Shown here piece by piece: positions 43,509-54,434 of a stretch of 64,000 nt of DNA. The DNA comes from Bettongia penicillata ogilbyi (lineage: Eukaryota; Chordata; Mammalia; Diprotodontia; Potoroidae), in assembly GCA_023548195.1 (NCBI GenBank), contig JAJHZJ010000221.1:3621999-3685998 (forward strand), read 5' to 3'. A program made the translations under genes and the position numbers. A model generated the notes under the pieces. The model did not search any database, was not told the origin of the DNA, and saw only the letters and a list, made by a program, of their open reading frames with translations. Each line of letters begins with the position of its first letter. The stretch's first letter is position 1.

Positions 43509-43715
43509 AGATCAGCAGACAGTGCTTCCAGCTGTCTGACATAAACAATACATGCATCACAGATCAACAGACAGTGCTTCCAGCTGTCTGACATAAACAA
43601 TACATGCATCACAGATCAACAGATAGTACTTCCAGCTGTCCGACATTAACAATACATACATCATAGATCAACAGACAGATCCAGCTGTCTGAGCATTACA
43701 TACATACATAGTTAC
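43509..43715. repeat. Four-copy 52-bp tandem repeat
   Basis: Units start at 43509, 43561, 43613 and 43665, each opening agatca(g/a)cagac and carrying tccagctgtctgacat and acaatacatgcatca. The first two differ at one base; the fourth is partly deleted and degenerate. Confidence 0.95.
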
Positions 43716-43975
43716 CAGAGAGAGAAGCACCAACATCTAGGTTTTCAAAGCTAGGGGACTGCTTAGTGGTTACCCAGAGTCTCGTCTGGCCAAACAAAGA
43801 CTTTCATTGAGTAAGCCCCAAAGTAGAACCTCACCTCAGAATGTTTATATGTTTTTTAAGAGCCAGAGGGCATCACAACCCTTGAGAACCAATGCCTCAT
43901 TAACAAAAGGTGTGGACCTTCCAACAAATCTTCCTTAATCAAACTCCCCTTAAAGGGCAGGCCCATTAATGGATG

Positions 43976-43989
43976 GGGAAGATCTTCCC
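43976..43989. repeat. Perfect 14-bp palindrome
   Basis: GGGAAGATCTTCCC, at the likely terminus of the LTR-like block. Confidence 0.8.
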
Positions 43990-44214
43990 ATTAAGAAGCA
44001 AAATTATATTAACAATAAGCAAAAGTACATTATCAATACAAAAAGTGAGACAAAAAAGAATCCACTGTGGGTCACTTTCAGTATATTTTGTGACATCTAT
44101 GTTTTTAGACCACAAAATCATCATGAGTTATCAAAATAACTTTTATTCTGCTTTCTATATCACCACTAGCAATGAGGGCACTTCAAAATAGTCTGAAAAT
44201 ATTTTGTAGGTTGA

Positions 44215-44400
44215 TTAGTACAACATTCATTTATTAAAGGCTTACTATATGCACAGCCCTTGGACACTGGGGATCTAAAGGTAAAATCAAGACAGCCTTT
44301 GCCCTCCAAGAGCTTACACTCTGTTGGGGAGAAACATGTTTAATCCAATAATCACTTTATTTAATACCTACTGGGAGCCAGGAACTGTGCTAGGCTTTGA
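44215..44400 (+). repeat. Ancient mammal-wide repeat (left part)
   Basis: catttattaaaggcttacta, gcccttggacactggggatc, gccctccaagagcttacact; then a second start-like piece (44340-44400). Confidence 0.6.
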
Positions 44401-44401
44401 C

Positions 44402-44650
44402 GTTTGTTGTTTTCCAGCCATCTTCCCATCACTCCTGACTCTTTGTGATTTGGAGTTTTCTTGGCAAAGATACTGGAGTGCTTTGCCATTTCCTTTTCCA
44501 GCTCATTTTACAGATGAGGAAACTGAGGCAAACAGGGTTAAGTGACTTGCCCAGGGTCACAGAGCTAGTTAGTATCTGAGACTGGATTTGAACTTAGCTC
44601 TTCCTGACTCCAGGGCCAGCATTGTATCAACTGCATTCTGTCTACTTAGC
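44402..44650 (-). repeat. Marsupial tRNA-derived SINE nested in ancient repeat
   Basis: gagttttcttggcaaagata, tttgccatttccttttccag, gaggaaactgaggcaaacag and cttcctgactccagggccag, reversed; flanked on both sides by the ancient repeat. Confidence 0.95.
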
Positions 44651-44935
44651 AGCCAGGATCTAGACATACAAAGATAAAAAATGGCACAGTTGATGTCCTC
44701 AACAAGTGTACAACCTATCTGAGAGGATAAGGCATTTGGAATATGATAAGGATGAGGGCAGAATCCAAACAAAGTAATATTAGAAAACTTGAAGAGGAAG
44801 AGATCACCTTCAACTGGGCAGATCAGGGAAGTCTTCATGAAGGAAGAAGGTACCTGAAGTGGGCTGTGAAAGAAGACAGGTATTTCCACAGGCAGAAATA
44901 TGAAGAGAATGAAATAGAGGCATAGGGGAAAACAG
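44651..44935 (+). repeat. Ancient mammal-wide repeat (right part)
   Basis: ggatctagacatacaaagat, aggaagtcttcatgaaggaa-type and gggctgtgaaagaagacagg blocks continue the family after the SINE. Confidence 0.5.
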
Positions 44936-45044
44936 AATGGGTAGAAATAGTCATAAAGTCAATTTTTGGTTCTGATAAGGTGCATGAAATTAAGACTGGA
45001 AAGGAGATTGCTGCCAGACTGTGAAGTTCTCTAGCTGCTCAGCT

Positions 45045-45175
45045 TAGAAATTTCTGTTTTACCTTACAGAATATAAACTCCTTGAGGACAGGGGTTATTT
45101 CATTTTTTCTTTGTTTGCCCTGCTGTTAAACAACGGCTTGGAGTAAGACACACACTTAGGGTTGTGAAATGAATG
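45045..45175 (+). repeat. L2 3' end relic
   Basis: gaatataaactccttgagga cagggg then tgaaatgaatgagtga. Confidence 0.5.
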
Positions 45176-46438
45176 AGTGAGGGAGTCCAAGGAATTATTA
45201 AGCAGGTAGAGGAGAACCAGGAGGGGAAAAAACCATCATGAAAGACAAGTAAAGTGTCAATGAGACTGGAAACAGTGATCATAGTAAATAAATTCCATAC
45301 TCCCATCTGCTACAGAGTCCATTGTACCTGAATCTGGAGGTGGGACTAGTTCTTTGGGGACCTTCTAGGCCATTATGAAATCTAGAAATTGAACTCCACT
45401 AAGTTAAAAACTCATTTTATAATTTTGTGGGATAGGAAAAGGGGAAGGAAGAGAGAAACGAATGTATAGGGTCAGGAAAAGAGAATAATTATTGAGAATT
45501 AGGGGGCTCTTGGGCAAACTCTTTAAGCTCCATAATGAAGATATAGCTTCAGTATGAACTGGAAACTCTCAGGCACTTGGACTACAAGGAGAAATTTCTA
45601 GCTGAGTACAAATATGCAAATCTATAAAAAATGACTTGTATAATGAAAACAGAACTCAATAATAATTATATATGTATGTGTATGTGTATATATACATATA
45701 TGTGTGTATATTTGTGTACACAATATAGATAGGGCACACAATTATTTCTGAAAGGAAGGTAAAAGATGCAAGTGTATTGTCAGTTGCTGCCTGGGAAATC
45801 TAATAAGGCACAGTTACCTGAGAACAGTGCAAGAGCCAAGGAATTCTTCTTGGCTCAATAGGAAAAGAAGAGGAAAGGAGAGACAGAGAGAAACTTTTCT
45901 AGTTCTATGAAAGGAAAGGGGAAAGGGAGATAGGACCCTCACTCATTCATTTAACAACCCAGAGCCAACAGCTTTTTTCTCTCCTGGTCACTAATGTTGT
46001 GGCCAACTGGAAGTAAAGAGAAGAAATGAACCCTGGTGATTCCAGAAGCCTCTATCTTCAGGCATCCCTATTATTCCTTTTTAAATCGGACCACATTCTA
46101 GGCAAAGGGGAAACTCTCAAATCTGTTCTCTTGAAAGCTTGGAAATAACATTTTGACATTGATATTCCAAACTCTGAAAGTTTGAAGGTCAATGGAAATG
46201 TCTCCCTCCTTTTCCAAGAAAGGAGTCAGTTATGAATCAAGGAGGTCCTGCCCTATCAATAATGGAAAGTTACCTCTTTAATCCATGACCTATTGAGATC
46301 TCCCTCTCCTGAAATCTATTGTAGTAACTGGAACTGAGAGAGAGAGTATAAGGTAATGTCCTTCCCTTCTCCTCCCCCATTCCAAACATCTTAAAATTGT
46401 TATGGTATAATTTATTCATTGTGATATTACCCCATAAG
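45176..46438. other. Mostly unrecognised; one microsatellite
   Basis: A TA/TG/CA tract lies at about 45663-45725. Otherwise no family or exon was recognised. Confidence 0.4.
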
Positions 46439-46439
46439 G

Positions 46440-46662
46440 CTGAGCAGGCAGGCTCTTAAAAGACTCCCAGTTGGTGGATTAGTGAAAGCAATGGAGGAGA
46501 GAATCAAGGAAGGTGTTGTCAACCATGTCAAATGCTACGGAAGGGTCAAGGATGGTGAGGACTGGGCAAAAGCCATTGGCTTTGGTGACTGCAATGAAAA
46601 AGTCATTGGTGACCTTGTAAAGAACAATTTTAGTAGACCCAGACTGCATAGGCAGAGGAGTA
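46440..46662 (-). repeat. Ancient mammal-wide repeat, internal segment
   Basis: gtgttgtcaaccatgtcaaa, tgctacggaagggtcaagga, gccattggctttggtgactg and cattggtgaccttgtaaaga are a known internal run of this family. Strand assignment is tentative: the text runs in the same sense as the fragments labelled + elsewhere. Confidence 0.5.
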
Positions 46663-46714
46663 AGTAGATAGTAAATAGGAGGCCGTAAAGGAGGGTAGAA
46701 CTCTAGGATAATGA

Positions 46715-46925
46715 TGATGATACCGATGATAACTAACATTTATATAGTGCTTACTCTGTGCCAGGAACTGTACTAAGCACTTTACAATCATTATCTCTTG
46801 ATCCCCACAACAGCATTGTAAAGGAAGTGATATTTTTGTCCATTTTACCGATGAGGAAACTGAGGCAAACAGAGGTTTAAGTGACTTTCCTAAGATCTCA
46901 CAACCAGATTTGAACTCAAGATGAC
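46715..46925 (-). repeat. MIR relic
   Basis: tatagtgcttactctgtgcc, gtactaagcactttacaatc, gatgaggaaactgaggcaaa and atttgaactcaagatgac, reversed; among the best MIR copies here. Confidence 0.9.
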
Positions 46926-46929
46926 AGCC

Positions 46930-48944
46930 TGATAGGTTGAGAGAATCCAAAGAAAATTGTTTTTGTTTTATTTTGTTTTGAGAACTATGTAGAACTGAGC
47001 ATGTTTTTGGGGAAAGGGAAAGGACCTAGCAGAGAAAGAGTAATCAAAGATGAAAGGGAGGCAGTGTTTCTGGAAACAAGAATTTGAAAGATAAGTGGGA
47101 CAGAACAAGGATAAAGAGAGTAATGTTAACTGAATGCCAAGCATTGTTTTTTAGGCACCTTAAAAACTGATGTGTTCAAATGAATCAAACCACTTCTGCA
47201 TGCAGATTTTTCCCTACAAACACCTGCAGTCCCTCCACACCATCTTTTGTGGGGTTCTCCTATTCCATAACACAAAGCAGCTCCAGACAGTGTGATCTGC
47301 TTTCCATTCCCCAAACAACTCATGAGCAACCAGCCACTCTAGGTTTTGGATTAGGACAGTGCAGCCTCAAAATTCTTCTTGTCTATTTTTTTTCTCAATT
47401 GTAGGTTAAAAAAACCCCCTGAGGAAATCTTGCCCCAAGAAAAGGTATACATTTACACAATCATAAAAATTGTAAATCAGTCTGCATAAAATAAACACAA
47501 CACACAGAGCCAAGAGGAAGAGTAGTCCCATCCATTGCACATCATGGATCAGCTAATCAAAGAATTCAACTCATTGAAGCAGGGGATGCATAGGGTCAAC
47601 ATTCTGGACATTTCCCTGGGAAGCTGAGTTATCTGAGGAGGCTTTGTTGCTTGGGGGAACACTGCTGAACACTTTTGGTTTCCCTCGTATTCTAACCCTA
47701 CGTTTGTCAAGATGCAGAATCCTCCTTCCTCGGTCATGATAACAGATTATTTTGGGTTTTTTTTTTGTTTATTATGAAAAGGTCCTTTGGCCAACAGAAT
47801 CCCAGATTATTGAGACCCCATGTTGTCATTTGTGCATTGTTGCTTCTGGGATTTTCAGTTATTATAGGACCATGTTATGGGACAAAGATGCGCGATGGAA
47901 GCCAAGTTTCATTTTGTTGCGCTCTGAAGCTTAGTTGTCCACAGAGGCATCAGAGGGAGGGGCGGAAGTGGGGTACATTCTTCAGGTTAGTCATTCCTGA
48001 TATTTCCTGTCCCTTACATGGCTTATTGTCTCCCAGAACTCTCTAGGGTTTTTAGAACATGAGCCTCATTGAGGAATGTATGAAATCATTCTGACATTCC
48101 TTTGGCTCACAAGTATTATATTATTATTTTTAAGAAAGCCCTTTCACCAAAACAATAAAAAAATACATTTAACAAAGTTCATAAGGCTTCAGACACACAC
48201 ACATATACATACATACGTACACATACACACACTTTGATAAGGGCATAAAAAATTGTGGATTCTGGTAATATTCAACAAAATAAAATTACAATCCAACCTA
48301 GCTTATTTCTCCAGCTTTGCTCAGGTCATACTACTCACCACATACAACTAGATTTTTCCATCTCATACTTCTTCACTTCCCCTTTGCTCTACAGAAAGAG
48401 CCCTGGCACCAAGTCCTGCCTGGGGACATAAATACCAGGTACGTGCTGACTCAGATGTCTGGGCAGAACTCTCTGACACATCTATGAGGTGCCCACAAAC
48501 CCAGGTCCCCTGTGTTTCTTGGGATCAGCTGTAGAAGCTGATGTCATTGCTTCTGCAGAGATTCCCATGTTTAGGCATCACAAGAGTCTAGAAGGTAGGG
48601 ACTCCAATCAAATTATTGTTTCCTCATTCTACAGCAGACAAACTAGCTAATGCTTCCTTGATCTTTATGATTCAGAGCCATTATCTGCTGAGGTGAATAC
48701 TTTCTCCTCCTACCTCTCCTGGAGTTTTCTCCCCATTGACCCCAACCCTACTCCTTCATGAACCATATGATACTCTGCTTTTTTATTCTATTGAGATGGT
48801 TAGAACCCCCATTATACTTATCAAGCTCCCCTTCATTCCACATCCCTTCTTCTCATAGTCCTTTCATCTTCTGCTGACAGTGGAAATCACCTTCCCCCTA
48901 AAGAGGATCGTATCCTTAGCTGACTTCTCTAGTTCTGAGTGTTC
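46930..48944. other. Repeat-poor block
   Basis: Apart from a CA/TA microsatellite (48190-48235) no known repeat is evident. A 93-codon frame at 47765-48046 contains a hydrophobic run (VVICALLLLGFSVII) but no splice or start context, so I do not call it a gene. Confidence 0.4.
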
Positions 48945-49085
48945 CTCCTTTCATCACTCAATCAATGAACATCTATGATGCACTTACGATGTGTCAAGCA
49001 ATGCTAAGGTCTAGGGTTACAGAGAAAAAGCAAAAATAGCCTCAGGCTTCAAGGAGCTTACATTCAAAAAGGGAAGACATAAATT
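48945..49085 (+). repeat. Ancient mammal-wide repeat fragment
   Basis: tcaatgaacatctatgatgc, acttacgatgtgtcaagcaa and ggcttcaaggagcttacatt match the family's start. Confidence 0.6.
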
Positions 49086-49479
49086 GTAAATCAACGTACA
49101 AGAGCCAGGAGAAGGAATAGTCCCATCCCATGATCCTCACTCTTGCTCCTAAACTGTCTTTTTGCTAGTAGGTCCACCCTCACCCAGCAACCCCTCTGTC
49201 TCTAAGGCTCACTCCATTTGTCTGCATTATCAGGTCTAGATGTTGTTGCCGTCGCCTAATGGCTTCCTTATCGTTGTCTTTGCTTTCTCAAGGAGTTCAG
49301 TAATTGACTTGCAGTCTTCTTCACAACCCCAACCCCTTATCTTCATAATAGGGACTTCAGTATACAAGTCAATGGCCTTGTAAGCCCCTTGGACTTCCAA
49401 GTTCTTTAAATTGTCTGTCTTCCTGTTCCATTTCCCATTTTTCTGCATAAATAGCTTATTTGAATAGGTCATCTAGTAG

Positions 49480-50030
49480 ATGTTAAAGTTGCCATATTTG
49501 CCATATATTCTTATACTTTTCTTTTCTTCTAATTTGATTTATCTTTAATAATTCAACAAAACCCCTGACAGCTGGTTGTCAAATAACTCCTGCTTTAGTA
49601 ATTCCCTTTCTAATAAGATATGGTCATTTTCATTTTGGGGCGTATAATGTTATTCCTTGCTTACCATGTCAATCACCTTCCTCACTTTTCTTCTTGAGTG
49701 AAGTATTGATGATGCATAGATATGGACTTTCAAGTCTAGGAGATTTTGACCTCTTTTTTTTTAATCCTGAACCTTTTTTTCTTAACCAACACTTACTGTG
49801 CCAATCACTGCATTGAAGTCACCAGGTATTAAAGGTACATGTTGACCTTGTCAGTGAAGGACCTAACTAAGAATTTCTCTATCTACTCATGGGTGGAAAT
49901 CATTGTCTTCATGGTGGTTTTATTGCTTAAGCACGCCAAAACCAAGTATTCTATGAAATTATGTTTCTTGATTGGCTTGGACTTATGGTGAGCCCATTTC
50001 TGCTCTAGTGATGGAAAACTACTTGGTTTA
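49480..50030 (-). pseudogene. RTE-like LINE endonuclease relic
   Basis: On the minus strand 49824-49801 reads GDFNAVIG, the catalytic GDFN motif of the AP-type endonuclease in non-LTR retrotransposons. The 'GDFNA.(I/V)G' form is typical of RTE-like clades rather than L1 or L2. Weak flanking similarity is visible in broken frames (IEKF upstream). Multiple stops show it is dead. The open frame at 49236-49472 may be its continuation, but I cannot support that. Confidence 0.5.
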
Positions 50031-50128
50031 TAGTCAGAGGACTTGGGTTTGAATTCTGACTCTGCCTCTCACTACCCATGTGGCATCTCTGAGTCTTCAT
50101 TTTCCTTATCTGCAAAAGGAAGGAGTTA
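50031..50128 (+). repeat. MIR relic
   Basis: gtcagaggacttgggtttga attctgactc, catctctgagtcttcatttt and ccttatctgcaaaaggaagg. Confidence 0.65.
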
Positions 50129-50383
50129 CAGTTATTGTTTCATTTCAGTCACATCCAACTCTTTGTGATCCCATTTGGGGTTTTCTTGTCAAAGATGCTG
50201 GAGTGGTTTGCCATTTCTTTCTCTAGTTCATTTTATAAAGATGAGGGAACCTGGGCAAATAGGGTTAAGTGACTTGCCCAGGGTCACACAGCTAGTGAGT
50301 GTCTTGGTCCAGATTTGAACTGATGAAGATGAGCCTTCCTGATTCCAAGTATAGTACTCTAATCAATGCACTACCTAGTTGCA
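50129..50383 (-). repeat. Marsupial tRNA-derived SINE, full length
   Basis: ttgtttcatttcagtcacat, ggggttttcttgtcaaagat, gtttgccatttctttctcta, ttgcccagggtcacacagct, and head ending ctacctagttgc. Confidence 0.95.
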
Positions 50384-50394
50384 TTATATGGCTT

Positions 50395-50520
50395 GAAATA
50401 TCTCTTACAGCTCTATCTCAAGGTTCATTTCAAGCACTGTCTCTTCAGGAGGCTTTTCCCCCAGTTCTTAAGGCCCATCCCTACAGCAGACAGTCTCAAA
50501 GTCACCCCCCACCCCTCCTC
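50395..50520 (+). repeat. L2 relic fragment
   Basis: ggttcatttcaagcactgtc, tcttcaggaggcttttcccc, resembling the L2 'cagctcaaatgtcacctcct...gggaagccttccc' block. Confidence 0.45.
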
Positions 50521-50547
50521 TCTTCACCTCAACATGACAGAATCTGG

Positions 50548-51035
50548 TGCAGGGGGTCTTAACCTCAGGCTTGTGAATTTATTTTTAAATATTTCAGTAA
50601 GTGTATTTTAACATCCAGTTAGCCCTTCTACATTTCAACTTTCCCCATCATGATTTCAATATATTGAGAGTAAGCATAAGAAATTAAATGGGAATTTTTT
50701 TAAGAGTTTTGTGGAAGCTACAGAGGAGACATACAAAGGCCAGCAAATGCTTAACCCAATTTTACAGTAAGGTACTACAAACACCCCATAAAAGAAACAG
50801 AAAAGAATTCAGACTCCTTCTCTAGTGGGAGGGGAAGGCCAAAAAATTTTACACGTATTCCCAGATCACCGGACTGCCTTGCCACTAACCCCCACTATAT
50901 GGAAGAGATAACTGTAATTGATTTCCTTGATAAAGCTATGTATTTTATTTAACACATTTAAAAATATAATTCTCAGAAGGCTTCCTTAGACTGCCAAAAG
51001 AGTACTAAGGCACAGTAAAGATCAAGAAAGTTCAG
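50548..51035 (+). mobile_element. hAT-type miniature transposon split by about 250 bp of other DNA
   Basis: The left half (50548-50660: gggggtcttaacctcaggct tgtgaattt) and the right half (50913-51035: gtattttatttaacacattt aaaaatataattctcagaag) are consecutive in the copies at 24285 and 41235. Here they are separated by sequence containing gaagctacagaggagacata and gtgggaggggaaggccaaaa. The insert is unidentified. Confidence 0.55.
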
Positions 51036-51870
51036 CCCTGGGCTATGGCTAGTACCCCACTGACAGCATTGGGCAGCCTAGCATTTGAGGGTCCAGCCCA
51101 GTGAAGCTGAAATCAGCTTCTGTAAACCAGTCACACATCACAAGGAGACATCCACGTAGGAGTTTTCTGCAGGTTGGATGTACAGCCTTTTGTGAAGAAT
51201 GAAAATTTCAAATTCTAAAAGTAGGAAGGCACTTGGGTATATCTCACTCAGGAGTTTATTTGCCAGTCTAGAGATATTTTGCCCCTAAGGATTAACCACA
51301 TTAAGTCTTTTATTCATTTCATTCATGCAGTCAACAAATGCTTCCTCATCAACTGCTCTATGCATAGCGCCAATAGCAGATATCCCCACTACAACTCTTT
51401 TTAACAACCTTTTAGGGATTCTTTCAATTAATTATAAGTTTTCACTGAGAGTCACAAGGCAGTGGCATGAAAGGAGATGACTGAGTAAATTATTATTCCG
51501 TATTCCCCTCTCAAGAGCCAAGGATTCGAAGCAGCAACATCCCAGCACAACAGGCTGAGAATATGGGTTTAGGTTTGCCCACTGTGCTCCCAGCTGCAGA
51601 TCTTATTATGCCTTGCCTCTGTATTTCCTATGCCAGCAGGTAGCCAGAGCAGCCTCTGCCCAATGCCCTGGTGTCTAGCCATCTGCTTAACTTTCCAGTG
51701 TTCCTGTCTCTTTACTGAGAGAGTGCATTAAGCAGTGAAAGCAGAGTAGCCTGTCTCATCAGATGATTAATTTCATTTTCTTCTAACTACAGTTATGGTA
51801 AGGGTAACATAACATTAGAGAGTATACTCTAAGTTTGTAGCTAGAATAAAATCATTGTAATAGCTTTATA
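51036..51870. other. No recognisable feature
   Basis: About 830 bp of non-repetitive intronic sequence. Confidence 0.4.
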
Positions 51871-52079
51871 TGGCACAGAGGATAGAGTTCAGGGACTGAA
51901 GTTAGGAAGACTCATGTTTGTGAGTTCAAATCTAGCCTCAGACACTTATTAGCTTTGTGACCTTGAGCAAGTCACTTAACCCTGTTTGCCTCATCTGTCA
52001 AATGAGCTGGAGAAGGAAATGGCAAACCACTCTGATATCATTGCCAAGAAAACCCCAAATGGGGGTCACAAAAAATAGT
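51871..52079 (+). repeat. Marsupial tRNA-derived SINE
   Basis: tggcacagaggatagagttc, gagttcaaatctagcctcag, gtcacttaaccctgtttgcc and ggagaaggaaatggcaaacc in direct order. Confidence 0.95.
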
Positions 52080-52094
52080 AGTACATGACTGAAA

Positions 52095-52345
52095 TGACTG
52101 AAAAGTACTTATATAGCATTTATCATAGTAAATATGCCAAGTACTGTGATGAGCACTTTACAAATATTATCTCATTTGGTCCTCATAACCACCTTGAGAG
52201 GCAGGTGATCCCCTTTTTACAGATGAGGAAATGGAGGCAGAGGTTAAGTGATTTGTCCAGGGTCACATAGCTGGAAGTGTTGGAGCATGAATTTGAATTC
52301 AGGCCTTGACTCCAGATTCAGTGCTCTATGTGCAAAGGAACCACG
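52095..52345 (-). repeat. MIR relic
   Basis: gatgagcactttacaaatat, tatctcatttggtcctcata, cagatgaggaaatggaggca and tccagggtcacatagctgga, reversed. Confidence 0.9.
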
Positions 52346-52351
52346 TGGCCA

Positions 52352-52443
52352 TCCCATAGGATTTTGTAGCTGGGAGGGACCTTAATGATTATCTAGTTGA
52401 ACTTCCCCACTCCCATCATTAAACACACATGCGCATGCACACA

Positions 52444-52483
<40 letters not shown>

Positions 52484-52585
52484 AAAACAGATGAGGAAAT
52501 TAAGGCCAAGAGAAATGAAAGTCACAAAAATAATGAGTTAACAAACCTGAAATCAAATCTGACTCTCCCAGTTCTATGCCCTTTC
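52352..52585 (-). repeat. MIR-like SINE split by a CA microsatellite
   Basis: tttgtagctgggagggacct on the left; cagatgaggaaattaaggcc and tctgactctcccagttctat on the right of the (CA)n. Confidence 0.65.
52425..52488. repeat. (CA)n microsatellite
   Basis: Pure CA run of about 19 units ending in A8, preceded by irregular acacatgcgcatgc. Confidence 0.9.
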
Positions 52586-52624
52586 CCTTACAGCTTGCCA
52601 ATGCACTAGAGAAGCTCACTATTT

Positions 52625-52800
52625 AAGGATCATAAGAGCACAAGACCATAGATATAGACCTTATAGGCCAGCTCGTCTAACCTATTCATTTTATAGGCGA
52701 GGATCCTGAGCCCATGGAATTTAAATGATTTGCTCAAGTAGAAATGGCACAATTGGGTTTTCCACCCAGGTCCTTTGACCCCAGAGTCAGAGCTTTGCCA
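52625..52800 (-). repeat. MIR-like SINE relic
   Basis: ggatcataagagcacaagac, tcattttataggcgaggatc and cctttgaccccagagtcaga, reversed order. Confidence 0.65.
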
Positions 52801-52804
52801 TGTG

Positions 52805-52915
52805 TAAGGCAAATTTAAATATGTGTGAATATACATATACACATACATAGGTATTATATATGTGTATGTGCACGTATGTATGTGTGTATATACATATATA
52901 TATGTATATCTTTTG
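52805..52915. repeat. TA/TG/CA complex microsatellite
   Basis: Mixed atacatatacacatacatag and tatgtatgtgtgtatataca units. Confidence 0.8.
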
Positions 52916-53565
52916 TAAAGCAAAATTCTATTGGTTCTGTGAGCCTAGTGTCTTCATATTAGAAGCATGCCTCCATCGTGCTTTTTAATCCAGTTCACTG
53001 TATGTCCATTCTAGTTACAATAAATGTCTCATTTTTAATATTCTTTGTTCCTGATTATCAAAGTGGCAAATAGAATGAGATGGGTCACAGGATTCAATTA
53101 GACTGTCGCTAAGATGTAGTCAGGATTCTGATCAGTAACTAACTGATGCTGTTAAGTTCTCTCTCTCTTAGAACTAACACCAGCAAAAGCATCTTGTGAA
53201 GAAGGTCATTGAGATGAGACCTGAGGAAGTGGGGAGACTGGTCAGTGGGAAAAAGAGAGTCTGTGAATCCTAGTTCCAACTCTGTTGGTGACTGCTGTGT
53301 GGCATTAGGTTGGCCACTGAACTTCTCTCTGACCCCCTATCCTTCTATGAAAATCATGAAAAATAAAGAGTCAGGAATCTTATTATACACATTATATACA
53401 TGTATTATATACATATAGCAAAATGGTCCCATGAAAACAGTACAGAAATGGGAAGCAATAACTCTGCTTCCGCTTCAGGCTTGTGGCCCATCGAGTAACT
53501 TCAAACAGGTTTCTTAATTATTCTTTCTCAAGTAGAACTGTGGCCATATTGCCCCCTGCACATGT

Positions 53566-53566
<1 letters not shown>
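52916..53566. other. Mostly unrecognised; MIR scrap
   Basis: 53255-53345 carries gaatcctagttccaactctg, ctgtgtggcattaggttggc, a MIR head. Otherwise nothing supportable. Confidence 0.4.

Positions 53567-53599
<33 letters not shown>
53567..53599. repeat. (CA)n microsatellite
   Basis: About 16 uninterrupted CA units. Confidence 0.95.
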
Positions 53600-53600
<1 letters not shown>

Positions 53601-53720
53601 ATGTAATCATTTCTGGTGGTTCCTTATTGCCTCCAGGATCAAAAATAAAATCCTCTCTTTGACTTTTAAAGTCCTCCTATATCTTGACCCCTTCCTATCT
53701 TCCTACTCTCCTATAATCAT
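53600..53720 (+). repeat. L2 relic, left part
   Basis: ttcttattgcctccaggatc-type, aaaataaaatcctctctttg and acttttaaagtcctcctata tc; continues at 54050 after an insertion. Confidence 0.6.
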
Positions 53721-53800
53721 TCAGTCAGTCAATTAACATTTATTCAGTGGCTGTTCTGTGCCAGGAACCTTACACCCATGCACACTGTGTGATGCTGGTT
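53721..53800 (+). repeat. Ancient mammal-wide repeat, start fragment
   Basis: cagtcaattaacatttattc, agtggctgttctgtgccagg aacc. Confidence 0.5.
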
Positions 53801-53811
53801 TCCCTGTTCTG

Positions 53812-53992
53812 TGTTTGTTCTTTGTTTTCAAAGACCATGACATCGGAGAAATGATGATATGGCTTGCACTTGACTTTGTTTTGAATGAGGGATGGCTGTG
53901 CAAGGTCACCAGCCTCACTTTCTCCTCCTGAGCCATCTGGGTCCAGTGACCAGGTATTCATCAGGATGACTGGAGCTAGCCCAGGATGCAAT
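53812..53992 (+). repeat. Marsupial SINE (same family as 18838)
   Basis: gtttgttctttgttttcaaa, gaccatgacatcggagaaat, gactttgttttgaatgaggg and gagccatctgggtccagtga. Confidence 0.75.
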
Positions 53993-54049
53993 GGACATTT
54001 TCCCTAGAGTTCGTTGCACAACACACTTCATCTCCGGATGCCATATTTT

Positions 54050-54388
54050 CTGTTGAAACTGGCTGTTCTCCATGCCTGGCACTGTCTCCCTCATTTCCTC
54101 CTCTTGGCTTCCCTGACTTTCTTCAAGTCTCAGCTAAAGTCTCACTTTCTATTAGGAAGCCTTTCCCAAGCCCCCTTAATACTGTTGCCTTCCTTCAGCT
54201 GATTATCTCCATCTGTTTATTATCATGTCTTTATCTTTTTTATACCTAATCATTTGCATGCTGTTTCCCTCCATTACATTGTCAGCTTCTTGAGATCAGG
54301 GGTAGCCTTTTGCCTTTCTTTGTATCCTCAGCATTTATTACAATGCCTGGCTCTTAGTAGACCCTTAGTAAATGCTAGCTGACTCACT
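54050..54388 (+). repeat. L2 3' end, right part
   Basis: ctgttctccatgcctggcac, ttcttcaagtctcagctaaa, attaggaagcctttcccaag, ttgtcagcttcttgagatca and the terminal cccttagtaaatgctagctg. Confidence 0.8.
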
Positions 54389-54434
54389 GATATTCTGAAA
54401 CTCTTTCTTGTTCTGTAAAACAAGACTATTGGAT

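Larger units (their letters stand above)
42838..43990 (-). mobile_element. LTR-like block of an old endogenous retroelement
   Basis: About 1.15 kb with no match to the LINE/SINE families here. In the minus direction it begins TGGGAAGATC and ends near ccccca, which fits TG...CA LTR ends. It has a TATA-like aacatataaac, a tandem enhancer-like repeat (43509-43715), and a purine-rich interior. No gag, pol or env frame is visible, so a solitary LTR is the best guess. No matching flanking duplication was found, so the call is tentative. Confidence 0.35.

Noticed and set aside
43427..43612. Minus-strand frame with a repeated peptide
   Set aside because: The repeat comes from the 52-bp tandem DNA unit; 52 is not a multiple of three, so the frame cannot be a maintained repeat protein.
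46482..46739. Overlapping open frames on both strands
   Set aside because: They lie in the ancient repeat and the MIR relic and have no coding meaning.
47765..48046. 93-codon frame with a hydrophobic, membrane-like run
   Set aside because: No splice signals, promoter or family resemblance; a single hydrophobic run is common in T-rich DNA.
48397..48440. 44-nt segment between a pyrimidine-rich AG and CAG|GTACGT
   Set aside because: Splice signals look good, but 44 nt of uncertain frame with no recognisable peptide is not enough; such pairs are expected by chance in 64 kb.
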